DNA from: Geodermatophilaceae bacterium
GTDB lineage: Bacteria; Actinomycetota; Actinomycetes; Mycobacteriales; Geodermatophilaceae
DNA: 15,635 nucleotides
Assembly: GCA_013811805.1 (NCBI GenBank)
Contig: JACCUM010000041.1
Coordinates: 1-15,635, forward strand
Reading direction: 5' to 3'
Shown: positions 1 through 6,309 of the stretch, piece by piece
Layout: each line of letters opens with the position of its first letter
Position numbering within the stretch: the first letter of the stretch is position 1
Program-made: the position numbers and the translations under genes
The notes under the pieces: model-generated
What the model saw: only the letters and a program-made list of their open reading frames with translations
The model's database searches: none
What the model was told of the DNA's origin: nothing

Positions 1-200
1 AGGGTGAGGACGGCAAGGTGGCCGTCCGCAACATCCGGCGACGGGCCAAGGAAGAACTGGAGCGCCTGCAAAAGGACGGCGAGGTCGGGGAGGACGACGT
101 CCGTCGAGCCGAGAAGGAGCTGGACGAGATCACCTCGACCCACGTCGGCACGATCGACGAGGCGGTAAAGACCAAGGAAGCCGAGCTACTCGAGGTCTGA
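1..200 (+). CDS. frr: ribosome recycling factor, C-terminal part (cut by window start)
   Basis: Ribosome recycling factor splits post-termination 70S ribosomes together with EF-G in the cytoplasm. Only about the last 65 residues are visible, read in the frame starting at base 3 and ending at TGA 198-200. The piece begins GEDGKVAVRNIRRRA, the conserved RRF helix motif that returns to the three-helix bundle. It continues with the charged helix KEELERLQKDG and the terminal helix ending in KEAELLEV, as expected for a family of about 185 residues. The next gene starts 3 bases after its stop and uses a GAGG inside this gene's 3' end as ribosome binding site, so the two are probably co-transcribed. 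The frr-cdsA order is standard in Actinobacteria. The 5' end lies outside the window. Confidence 0.95.
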   Translation, partial: GEDGKVAVRNIRRRAKEELERLQKDGEVGEDDVRRAEKELDEITSTHVGTIDEAVKTKEAELLEV

Positions 201-203
201 TCG

Positions 204-1292
204 GTGCTCGAGGAGAAGCCCAAGAACCGGCTTGGCACACCGAGGACGCCGTCGGATTCGACGGGCGGAGCCCCTTCCGATCCGGCGCGTCCGGCGCCGG
301 TCCTCGATCCAGCCAACGGCAGGCCCGCCCACCCGCCGTCGATCCACAATCGGCGAGGTAGCGCGCAGCCGCCTGCCGACCAGCCGCCTGCCGAACAGCC
401 GCCCGCCGAACAGCCGCCCGCCGAACAGCCGCCCCCGCCCGCCGAGGCATCGCATCTCGATACGCAGCTAGCGCCGGGCGGCAGTCGAGCCGGCCGCAAT
501 CTGCCCATCGCGATCGCGGTCGGCGTCGGCTTAGCGGCTGCGGTCATCGCCTCGTTGGTGGTCTACCGGCCGGCCTTCCTCGCCATCCTGCTGCCCGCTG
601 TCCTGATCAGTGTGTGGGAGTTCGCACGGGCGCTGCGATCGGCGCGGGTACGCCCGCCGCTGGTGCCGCTGCTGCTCGGCTCGGTTGCGATGGTCTCGCT
701 CACCTGGCTCAGCGGGCCGGGCGGTTTGGCGGTCAGCACCATGCTGACGGTGTTGGCCGGTCTGGTGTGGCGGCTGTCCGACGGCCCGGTCGGCTACTTC
801 CGCGACGCCTCCACCGCGGTACTGATCACGGTCTACGTGCCATTGCTCGCCTGCTTCGCGGTGCTGATGCTGCGACCCGACGACGGCGCCACCCGGATCG
901 TCGCGTTCATCCTCACCGTGGTCTGCAGCGACGTCGGGGGGTACGTCGCCGGGGTGCTGTTCGGGAAACACCCGTTGTCGCCAACCGTCAGTCCGAAGAA
1001 GTCCTGGGAGGGGCTGGCCGGATCGGTCCTGGCCTGCATGATCGCCGGGATCCTGATGGTCGGGATGGCTCTGGGCGGCACCTGGTGGCAGGGGATCGTC
1101 TTCGGCGCGGCCATCGCCGCGACCGCGACTCTCGGGGATCTCGGCGAATCGATCGTCAAGCGTGATCTGGGCATCAAGGACATGGGCACGCTGCTGCCCG
1201 GACACGGCGGCCTGATGGATCGAATGGATTCCCTGTTGCCCTCGGCCGCGGTGGCCTACCTCCTGCTCACCGCGTTCGTCGGCGCCGGCTGA
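204..1292 (+). CDS. cdsA: phosphatidate cytidylyltransferase (CDP-diacylglycerol synthase)
   Basis: CdsA makes CDP-diacylglycerol from CTP and phosphatidic acid at the membrane, the precursor of phosphatidylinositol, phosphatidylglycerol and cardiolipin. The C-terminus carries the complete CdsA signature from S316 to D342: S-x-x-K-R-D, then K-D-x-G, then P-G-H-G-G-x-x-D-R-x-D. About eight hydrophobic segments lie between residues 100 and 360. The first 99 residues are hydrophilic and proline-rich, and contain five QPPAD/QPPAE-type units (residues 55-79) encoded by a 15-bp tandem repeat. That makes the protein (362 aa) longer than the roughly 280-aa enterobacterial enzyme; N-terminal extensions are common in actinobacterial CdsA. 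GTG 204 was chosen because GAGG at 192-195 is well spaced and the gap to frr is only 3 bases. The fold and function are secure; the role of the extension is unknown. Confidence 0.95.
   Translation: MLEEKPKNRLGTPRTPSDSTGGAPSDPARPAPVLDPANGRPAHPPSIHNRRGSAQPPADQPPAEQPPAEQPPAEQPPPPAEASHLDTQLAPGGSRAGRNLPIAIAVGVGLAAAVIASLVVYRPAFLAILLPAVLISVWEFARALRSARVRPPLVPLLLGSVAMVSLTWLSGPGGLAVSTMLTVLAGLVWRLSDGPVGYFRDASTAVLITVYVPLLACFAVLMLRPDDGATRIVAFILTVVCSDVGGYVAGVLFGKHPLSPTVSPKKSWEGLAGSVLACMIAGILMVGMALGGTWWQGIVFGAAIAATATLGDLGESIVKRDLGIKDMGTLLPGHGGLMDRMDSLLPSAAVAYLLLTAFVGAG
366..440 (+). repeat. 15-bp tandem repeat in cdsA, about five copies
   Basis: Five consecutive 15-bp units start at 366, 381, 396, 411 and 426. 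The third and fourth (CAGCCGCCCGCCGAA) are identical; the first two differ by one or two bases and the last is degenerate. The unit length keeps the frame, giving QPPAD-QPPAE-QPPAE-QPPAE-QPPPP. Near-identity at DNA level points to recent slippage, so copy number may vary between strains. Confidence 0.9.
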
Positions 1293-1299
1293 GTCCGGA

Positions 1300-1321
1300 A
1301 CGCGCAGCCGATCTGGCGCGT
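1300..1321 (+). terminator. weak intergenic hairpin after cdsA
   Basis: ACGCGC at 1300-1305 pairs with GCGCGT at 1316-1321, and AG/CT can add two pairs with one bulge. No run of T follows, so this is not a canonical intrinsic terminator. It could be a weak attenuator or mRNA-end structure between cdsA and the next gene. It could also be chance in GC-rich DNA. Confidence 0.25.
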
Positions 1322-1330
1322 CAAACCGAC

Positions 1331-1960
1331 ATGACCGAGTGGACGGCTGCGAGTCCGGGTGCCATGCCGTACGCCGGCCCTCCGCCGGCTCCCTTCGCCT
1401 CGCCGTATCTGGTGGTCGATCGGATTCCTGAGATCGAGCCCTATGTCGTGAATATCAACAAGGCCAAAGCCGGCGCGATTTGGGGAACTTTCGTCGCTTT
1501 CATCGTGCTGCTGTGGATCGGCTTGATCATCTCTGCCTTCGCGGCCACTGAGGAGCTGAACCCGCTGTCGATCATGTTGTTGCCGGCGCTGATCTCGATC
1601 GGTGTGAATTGCTTCATCTGGTACACCGTCGTCAGCGGCGGGCCGCAGCTCGCGATGAACCCGTACGGCATGTGGATCCGGGTGCGCAAGTGGCCGGTCA
1701 AGGCGCTGTTCCTGCCATGGGACTCCATCGAGCGGATCTATGTCCGGCGGGTCGGTCTCGTCGACCGAGCACTGTGCGTCCAGCCTAGGGACCCTCGGGC
1801 AGGGTCTGGCCTGGGCACGTTCGCGAACTGGGAACAGTCACTGCAGCAGGCCTTCACTGGGGCGCAGCTGACCGCATCCGTCCGGTTTGCCGATCGTCCG
1901 GAACCGGAGATCATGGGCGCCGTCTCGCACTTCGCCGCCGGGCGGGTGTGGCTGGGCTGA
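1331..1960 (+). CDS. two-helix membrane protein of unknown function, possible PH-like domain
   Basis: I do not recognise a named family. The 209-aa product has a short proline-rich N-terminus (residues 8-25) and two hydrophobic segments, about 49-71 and 78-103. A C-terminal soluble part of about 105 residues follows. Its start, around residues 107-150 (NPYGMWIRVRKWPVK, then a strand ending in LPWDSIERIYV), looks like a bacterial PH-like/YcxB-type membrane-proximal beta domain. That is only an impression from the strand pattern. The end (residues 163-209) has the helix ANWEQSLQQAF. ATG 1331 lies 38 bases after cdsA. The gene runs on the same strand as cdsA and converges on the RNA methyltransferase gene with 31 bases between the stops. 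It is complete, and its codon use resembles its neighbours. Confidence 0.8.
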   Translation: MTEWTAASPGAMPYAGPPPAPFASPYLVVDRIPEIEPYVVNINKAKAGAIWGTFVAFIVLLWIGLIISAFAATEELNPLSIMLLPALISIGVNCFIWYTVVSGGPQLAMNPYGMWIRVRKWPVKALFLPWDSIERIYVRRVGLVDRALCVQPRDPRAGSGLGTFANWEQSLQQAFTGAQLTASVRFADRPEPEIMGAVSHFAAGRVWLG

Positions 1961-1991
1961 TCACCGATGATCGTGACCAAGATCTGCTCAA

Positions 1992-2597
1992 TCAGCGCTC
2001 GGCGTGTTGGCGGATCCAGGCGTGCATGGCGATCCCGGAGGCGACTCCGACGTTGATCGACCGGGTGGACCCGTACTGCGCGATCGAGCAGACCACCGAG
2101 GCCGAGGATCGGGCCGATTCGCTGAGTCCGCCACCCTCCTGACCGAAGAGCAGGACGCACTCGCGTGGCAGTACGGCGGTCTCCAACGCGACCGCGCCCG
2201 GCAGGTTGTCGATAGCAACCACCGGCAGCTGAGCCCTGTCGGCCCATTGCGCAAGCGCATCGGCGTCCGGGTGATAGCGGATGTGCTGATACCGATCGGT
2301 GACCATCGCTCCGCGGCGGTTCCAACGCCGCCGCCCGACGATGTGCACCTCCGCCGCCAGGAACGCGTTCGCCGTCCGTACGACCGTCCCGATGTTCAGA
2401 TCGTGGGCGAAGTTCTCGATCGCGACGTGGAAAGGATGCCGGTGTCGGTCAAGATCGGCCACGATGGCCTCGACTGACCAGTATCGATAGCGGTCCACGA
2501 CGTTGCGCCGATCGCCTTGGACGAGCAACTCGGGGTCCAGCCGCGGATCGTCCGGGACGGCTCCAGGCCAGGGTCCGACACCGACCGGCTCGCTGTC
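1992..2597 (-). CDS. TrmH/SpoU-family RNA 2'-O-methyltransferase
   Basis: SPOUT enzymes of this family transfer methyl from S-adenosylmethionine to a ribose 2'-OH in tRNA or rRNA and act as knotted dimers. All three motifs are present. Motif 1 is HDLNIGTVVRTANAF, with the Asn and catalytic Arg. Motif 2 is LLFGQEGGGLS. Motif 3 is STRSINVGVASGIAMH, which forms the knot and SAM site. A DRRNVVDRYRYW stretch precedes the domain, as in mycobacterial relatives. The RNA target cannot be read from the sequence. The start is uncertain. GTG 2597 has a GAGG upstream but only 2 bases away. GTG 2639 and TTG 2678 are also in frame, and the longest version would overlap rlmN by 10 bp. The extra 27 residues look unstructured, so I chose the shortest of these. 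The gene diverges from rlmN and converges on the preceding membrane-protein gene. Confidence 0.9.
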   Translation of the reverse strand, partial: DSEPVGVGPWPGAVPDDPRLDPELLVQGDRRNVVDRYRYWSVEAIVADLDRHRHPFHVAIENFAHDLNIGTVVRTANAFLAAEVHIVGRRRWNRRGAMVTDRYQHIRYHPDADALAQWADRAQLPVVAIDNLPGAVALETAVLPRECVLLFGQEGGGLSESARSSASVVCSIAQYGSTRSINVGVASGIAMHAWIRQHAER

Positions 2598-2668
2598 CAC
2601 CGCCTCAGTCTGCCGTGCCGGCAACGTGCCGCTCTGCACGGCGCTGTGCGTGCGACCATGGGTAGGAG

Positions 2669-3793
2669 ATGACCTCAACCTCCCTGCCCATGCCGCTCGT
2701 GTGGACGCCGCCGCGTGCAGCCAAGCCGCCGCGGCATCTCGCCGACCTCACGGTCGATCAGGTCCGAGCGGCCATGGTGGCGGCAGGTCACCAGGCCTAC
2801 CGTGCCGAGCAGTTGTCCCGGCACTACTTCCACGCCCCGGTTGGCCAGGAGCTGACCGACGTACCCATCAGGGAGCGAGACGGCTTGCGTGCCGAGTTCT
2901 TGCCGGCCCTGTTGACGCCGATCAACGAACGGCTCGCGGATCGGGGCTCCACGCGTAAGACCCTATGGCGGGCTTTCGACGGCACCCTGATCGAGAGCGT
3001 GCTGATGCGCTACCCCGACCGGGCCACTCTGTGCGTGTCCAGTCAGGCCGGCTGCGGCATGGCGTGTCCGTTCTGTGCCACCGGACAGGGCGGGTTGACC
3101 CGCAACCTGTCGGCCGGGGAGATCGTGGACCAGGTGGTCTGGGCGGCCAAGGCGATGCGTGCCGGGGAGCTGCCCGGTGGACCGGGTCGGCTGTCCAATC
3201 TCGTCTTCATGGGTATGGGGGAGCCGCTGGCCAACTACAGCCGGGTCCTGACCGCGGTCCGCCGGATGCTCGCCCCCGCACCGCACGGGCTCGGCCTGTC
3301 GGCGCGCGGGATCACCGTCTCGACGGTCGGTCTAGTCCCGGCGATCGACCGGCTGGCAGACGAAGGACTTCCGCTGAACCTGGCCGTGAGTCTGCACGCC
3401 CCTGACGATGAACTGCGGGACACACTGGTACCGGTCAATACCCGCTGGCCCGTACGAGAGGTTCTGGATGCGGCCTGGCGCTACGCCGAGGTCACCGGGC
3501 GCCGGGTCTCCATCGAGTACGCCCTGATCCGTGACGTGAACGACTCCGTCCAGCGCGCCGATCAACTCGGCCGCCTGCTGTCCGGACGACTGACGCACGT
3601 CAACGTCATCCCGCTGAACCCCACTCCGGGTAGCAAGTGGGAGGCCAGCACGCCGCAGGCTCAGGACCGGTTCGTCGGCGCCATACGTTCCCACGGTGTG
3701 ACCATTACGGTCCGGGATACGAGGGGCCGCGAGATCGATGGCGCTTGCGGGCAGCTCGCCGCCCCGGCGCGCGCAGAGCCGACCCGCTCGTGA
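2669..3793 (+). CDS. rlmN: dual-specificity 23S rRNA (A2503)/tRNA (A37) C2-methyltransferase
   Basis: RlmN is a radical-SAM enzyme that methylates C2 of A2503 in 23S rRNA and A37 in some tRNAs. The 4Fe-4S cluster motif C-x3-C-x2-C is at C129, C133 and C136 (AGCGMACPFCATG). The two catalytic cysteines are also present: C122 in LCVSSQ, and C360 in EIDGACGQL, equivalent to C118 and C355 of the E. coli enzyme. MGMGEPLANY and ISTVG-like strands complete the radical-SAM barrel. Length (374 aa) is normal for the family. ATG 2669 directly follows AGGAG with no spacer, so initiation may be weak or occur at ATG 2690 (MPLVW), which has no visible Shine-Dalgarno sequence. The stop codon is embedded in GTGA, which also begins a 12-codon minigene leading to the transporter gene. 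Confidence 0.96.
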   Translation: MTSTSLPMPLVWTPPRAAKPPRHLADLTVDQVRAAMVAAGHQAYRAEQLSRHYFHAPVGQELTDVPIRERDGLRAEFLPALLTPINERLADRGSTRKTLWRAFDGTLIESVLMRYPDRATLCVSSQAGCGMACPFCATGQGGLTRNLSAGEIVDQVVWAAKAMRAGELPGGPGRLSNLVFMGMGEPLANYSRVLTAVRRMLAPAPHGLGLSARGITVSTVGLVPAIDRLADEGLPLNLAVSLHAPDDELRDTLVPVNTRWPVREVLDAAWRYAEVTGRRVSIEYALIRDVNDSVQRADQLGRLLSGRLTHVNVIPLNPTPGSKWEASTPQAQDRFVGAIRSHGVTITVRDTRGREIDGACGQLAAPARAEPTRS

Positions 3794-3832
3794 CCGATTG
3801 CCCCGCGGCCACCCGCGCCCGCTCGTGACCGA
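3783..3832 (+). repeat. 15-bp direct repeat at rlmN stop and transporter start
   Basis: CCCGCTCGTGACCGA occurs at 3783-3797 and again at 3818-3832, a 35-bp period. The first copy holds the rlmN stop inside GTGA (3790-3793). The second holds the GTG start of the metal transporter inside GTGA (3825-3828). The spacer between the copies is not repeated. Confidence 0.85.
3790..3828 (+). CDS. possible 12-codon coupling minigene
   Basis: GTG 3790 opens a reading frame of 12 codons (MTDCPAATRARS) that stops at TGA 3826-3828. Its start overlaps the rlmN stop as GTGA, and its stop overlaps the transporter GTG as GTGA. Neither junction has a Shine-Dalgarno sequence, so ribosomes terminating on rlmN could re-initiate here and pass to the transporter. 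The peptide has no recognisable function. It may instead be a by-product of duplicating the original start site. Translation is inference. Confidence 0.35.
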   Translation: MTDCPAATRARS

Positions 3833-4526
3833 AGCCGAAGCCCACGCGCACAGCCACACCGACGTCTCCGGCGGATGGCTCCGGGCCGCCGTGTTCGGCG
3901 CCATGGACGGCCTGGTCACCAACACCGCCCTGGTGGCCGGCTTGGGCGCGGCGGCCCCCAGCGGCACCGTCGTGCTCGGCGGGGTCGCCGGACTGGTTGC
4001 CGGCGCGATATCGATGGCGCTCGGGGAATACACCTCGGTATCCACGCAGAACGAGCAGCTGGATCTCGAAGTCAGCAAGGAACGCCATGAGCTCCGCGTG
4101 CGTCCGGTAGAAGAACGCGCCGAGCTGGTCGAGATGTGGCGCAGCAGAGGGCTCGACCGCGCACTCGCTGAACAGGTTGCCGACCAACTTGCGCGCGATC
4201 CCGAGCAGGAGTTACGCGAGCACGCCCGAGCCGAACTCGGGCTGGACCCCGACGAGAAGCCCTCGCCCTGGACCGCATCAGTGTCCTCCTTCGTCTGCTT
4301 CGCGGTCGGGGCACTGATTCCGCTACTGCCCTACCTGTTCGGCTTGGACGAGGTATGGGCCGCCGTGGGCGTCGGTGGGATCGGATTGTTCTTTGCCGGT
4401 GTCCTCTCGGCCGGCTTCACAGCTCGGCCATGGTGGTCGGGTGGTCTTCGTCAGCTCATCATGGGGTTGCTTGCAGCAGGTCTGACCTACCTGATCGGAT
4501 CCTGGATCGGTGGCCCGACCAGCTGA
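3825..4526 (+). CDS. VIT1/CCC1-family iron/manganese transporter
   Basis: Members of this family carry Fe2+ or Mn2+ across membranes; in bacteria they are thought to export or detoxify these metals. The 233-aa product has the family layout. TM1 contains the conserved G-x-M-D-G-L-V (residues 25-31). TM2 continues into A-I-S-M-A-L-G-E-Y (61-69). A charged cytoplasmic helical domain of about residues 75-145, rich in Glu and Arg, matches the metal-binding domain. TM3-TM5 occupy roughly 150-226. The N-terminus has a small histidine cluster, H7, H9 and H11. A longer frame is open from 3738, but its first 29 codons read across the rlmN tail in another frame and look non-coding. GTG 3825 gives the expected N-terminus. 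It lacks a Shine-Dalgarno sequence, in keeping with coupling to upstream translation. Which metal it carries cannot be told. Confidence 0.9.
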   Translation: MTEAEAHAHSHTDVSGGWLRAAVFGAMDGLVTNTALVAGLGAAAPSGTVVLGGVAGLVAGAISMALGEYTSVSTQNEQLDLEVSKERHELRVRPVEERAELVEMWRSRGLDRALAEQVADQLARDPEQELREHARAELGLDPDEKPSPWTASVSSFVCFAVGALIPLLPYLFGLDEVWAAVGVGGIGLFFAGVLSAGFTARPWWSGGLRQLIMGLLAAGLTYLIGSWIGGPTS

Positions 4527-4565
4527 CCGGGATGCGGATGAAGTCAGTCGGCGGCGTCGGCTGGG

Positions 4566-4571
4566 TACCAT
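4566..4571 (+). promoter_or_regulatory. candidate -10 element (TACCAT)
   Basis: TACCAT fits the TAnnnT consensus of housekeeping sigma factors and lies 46 bases before the start of the next gene. No good -35 element is found 16-18 bases upstream, so support is weak. It would give the hypothetical gene its own transcript in addition to read-through from the transporter gene. Confidence 0.25.
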
Positions 4572-4617
4572 GCCTAGTGGCCGACGGCCGGGAAGATGGC
4601 GCGACGGAGGTCCCGCT

Positions 4618-5349
4618 GTGCAGGATGACACGGACGGCGCAAGCCCGAATGGGCAGCCTGGCTCGAAATCCGAGACCAAGGGTCAGCCCCCGCCAGATCT
4701 GTTCGTTCCCCTCGACGAGCAACTCGCGAACGTCTGGCGATGGAATGACGATCGCAATTGGGGTCTGTCGGCGGCTGAACTGGATGCGATCGACCTCACA
4801 CCGCGCCGGTACGCCGATCCGCTGGTCGTCGATCTGATCGCGGTCTACCTCGACGACGTGCTCCTAGCTGACGGGCAAGGGCAGCTGGACGGCGTACGCC
4901 GAACCTGCCACGAACTGTGGGATATCGCATCCGCCCAACAGCCGAAGAGCTGGTTCTGGGACTGGGTACGTGATCGGTACGACCCTCGGCCCAAGCCGGT
5001 ACGCCTGCTTCCCGGCATCATCCACTGGCCTGGCGTACGCCGGATGACCGTCGATCTGGGCGCGCACTGGGTTCCGGGTGAACACATCCGGCCGAGCAAC
5101 ATCCGTGGCCCCGGCTCGGCGCACGCGGAGATCCTTGCCGCGGCCGCGCACTTCCCGCGATGGGCGCGCGCGATGGACGGCGTGAGCGTTCCCTACATCT
5201 GGTTGTCCGGTTACCAGGTGACTCATCCCGAGGAGTCGACCCATCTACGGCTGCCCGGCCTGGCCTGGGTGGAGTACCGCCAGACACTGAGCTTCACGGT
5301 CGACCGGATCGACCGGGCACACAGCGGCTGGGCGTCTCCGATCGTGTAG
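4618..5349 (+). CDS. hypothetical tryptophan-rich soluble protein
   Basis: I do not recognise this protein. The 243-aa product has no signal peptide or membrane segment. Its N-terminus (residues 1-27) is polar and probably disordered. The rest holds about 13 tryptophans, over 5 per cent, including WFWDW near the middle, and many proline-flanked short strands. This suggests a compact globular beta-rich domain. GTG 4618 is clear because GGAGG at 4606-4610 sits 7 bases upstream. The frame stays open back to 4510, but that stretch overlaps the transporter gene and has no ribosome site. The gene lies 91 bases after the transporter on the same strand, and the DNA downstream is decayed. Nothing in the sequence shows a catalytic motif or metal site, so no function is proposed. 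Confidence 0.75.
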   Translation: MQDDTDGASPNGQPGSKSETKGQPPPDLFVPLDEQLANVWRWNDDRNWGLSAAELDAIDLTPRRYADPLVVDLIAVYLDDVLLADGQGQLDGVRRTCHELWDIASAQQPKSWFWDWVRDRYDPRPKPVRLLPGIIHWPGVRRMTVDLGAHWVPGEHIRPSNIRGPGSAHAEILAAAAHFPRWARAMDGVSVPYIWLSGYQVTHPEESTHLRLPGLAWVEYRQTLSFTVDRIDRAHSGWASPIV

Positions 5350-5369
5350 CGCGGGTCCCGGTGGCCAGG

Positions 5370-5507
5370 TATCGCGAGCACCACGCACAGCGTCATTCCC
5401 ACCGGCATCACCCGGCCAAAGGTGCGTAGCAGGCCTCGCTCGACCTGTAGATGCGGTGTCGGCTGCAGGCGGCGGAGCACCGGATGCACGAACACGTTAG
5501 TCCGGAA
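5370..5507 (-). pseudogene. fragment of a small membrane-protein gene, possibly DUF1772-like
   Basis: Read on the minus strand, this stretch gives about 46 residues that look like real protein: FRTNVFVHPVLRRL, then an amphipathic segment with LQVERGLLRTFGRVMP, then a hydrophobic run ending LCVVLAI. The first part and the likely remaining helices are missing. The frame then runs on through the 3' end of the upstream plus-strand gene with no sensible continuation. The F-VHP-L-RL and LLRTFGRVMP pattern reminds me of DUF1772-type four-helix membrane proteins, often encoded beside a TetR regulator. I cannot confirm that here. It has lost both ends and is not a working gene. Confidence 0.4.
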
Positions 5508-5545
5508 CTCCGCCGAACGAGGTGACCCAGAACGGGTCCTGATTC

Positions 5546-5913
5546 GCGGTGGCAGCGACCGCCGGGGTGACTCCACCGTCGATCTACCTGTACTTCCCGG
5601 ACCGAAAGAGTCTCCTACGGGATGTGGTCGCGGACCGTTTCAGCGACTTCGCCCGGCGGCTCAGCAGGGAGTGGGCACCCACGGCAAGGCAGACCATCCA
5701 GGTGCTGCCTCGTTCATCGCGCTGGTCGACGCAGTGCAACGGTGCTTGGACATGGGCACTCATGCCGGCCGGGACGGCAATTTCCTGGCGATCCAGCTGT
5801 CGGCGTGGGTGCACGGCCTGATCGACCTGCGGATCAGCAAACCCGAGATGCGTTGGCCAGCGGTCGAGACCCTGCTGACCGCGCCGCTGTCCGATCTAGG
5901 ACTGTCCGGTTGA
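5546..5913 (+). pseudogene. TetR-family regulator, N-terminally truncated and frameshifted
   Basis: The reading frame from 5549 begins inside a TetR helix-turn-helix: VAATAGVTPPSIYLYFPDRK covers the recognition helix, followed by SLLRDVVADRFSDFARRLS. The first helix is missing, and an in-frame TGA lies at 5540-5542, just upstream. After about 5660 the homology moves to another frame (that of positions 5422-5913). There ADHPG, FIALVDAVQRCLDMG and LSAWVHGLIDLRISKP form the C-terminal ligand domain of TetR proteins with a WHG-type motif. It ends at TGA 5911-5913. The usual length between the DNA-binding part and the WHG region is also short by some tens of residues, so an internal deletion is likely as well as the shift. 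The gene cannot make an active repressor. It faces the fragment at 5370-5507 head to head. Confidence 0.75.
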
Positions 5914-5961
5914 AGCACCGCCGTCGACCAGGCAATCGCGGCCATAGGGTGCGATGACAGG

Positions 5962-6243
5962 TCAGTTGCGCCAGGCGTTGCGGCGGCGTACGGCGTCCCG
6001 GATGAGGATCGCGACAATGAGCAAGGCCGTGCCGATCACCCAGAGGTTCTCCACCCGGCCGGTGTGGTTGCCGACGAGCATCAAGAGCAGGGAGATGACC
6101 GCGAGCCACCCGAGCACCCGGGGGACCACCTTGAACTCCTGGTGCCAGCCCCAGTCCTCGGGCCTTTCGTGCGGCTCGAGGACGTACCCGTCCCATGAGG
6201 AGGCGGTGTCGATGTCGCGACCTGGCTGGCTGGCGGTGCTCAC
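5962..6243 (-). CDS. DUF2631 small membrane protein
   Basis: The 93-aa product matches the actinobacterial DUF2631 family as I know it. It has an acidic N-terminus with PEDWGWHQEF, then a first helix of about residues 43-58, the conserved VGNHTGRVENLW loop (57-68) and a second helix of about 68-82. It ends in a basic tail with RDAVRRRNAWRN. Its function is unknown; it should sit in the cytoplasmic membrane as a hairpin. GTG 6243 has AGAGG six bases upstream on the minus strand. The gene lies 66 bases downstream of vapC on the same strand and may share its transcript. A relative (Rv2876, from memory) lies close to vapBC43 and dxr in M. tuberculosis, so the neighbourhood looks conserved. It converges on the broken TetR gene. 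Confidence 0.85.
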   Translation of the reverse strand: MSTASQPGRDIDTASSWDGYVLEPHERPEDWGWHQEFKVVPRVLGWLAVISLLLMLVGNHTGRVENLWVIGTALLIVAILIRDAVRRRNAWRN

Positions 6244-6309
6244 CTGGATCCTCTCGACCGGGTACCTGTCCGCAGCATCATCGCAGACCTGATTCCGGCC
6301 GGGCGGGGG

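Noticed and set aside
1940..2000. Possible bidirectional terminator between the two convergent genes
   Set aside because: The GATC/TGATCAC pattern does not form a clean stem and no T run is present on either strand.
3738..3824. N-terminal extension of the metal transporter
   Set aside because: These 29 codons overlap the rlmN 3' end in another frame and read as Pro/Arg-rich filler; the family N-terminus fits GTG 3825.
4510..4617. Longer start of the tryptophan-rich protein
   Set aside because: It would overlap the transporter gene and lacks a ribosome site, while GTG 4618 has an ideal GGAGG.
5914..5961. Possible terminator between the TetR remnant and the DUF2631 gene
   Set aside because: No stable inverted repeat with a T tract could be found in these 48 bases.
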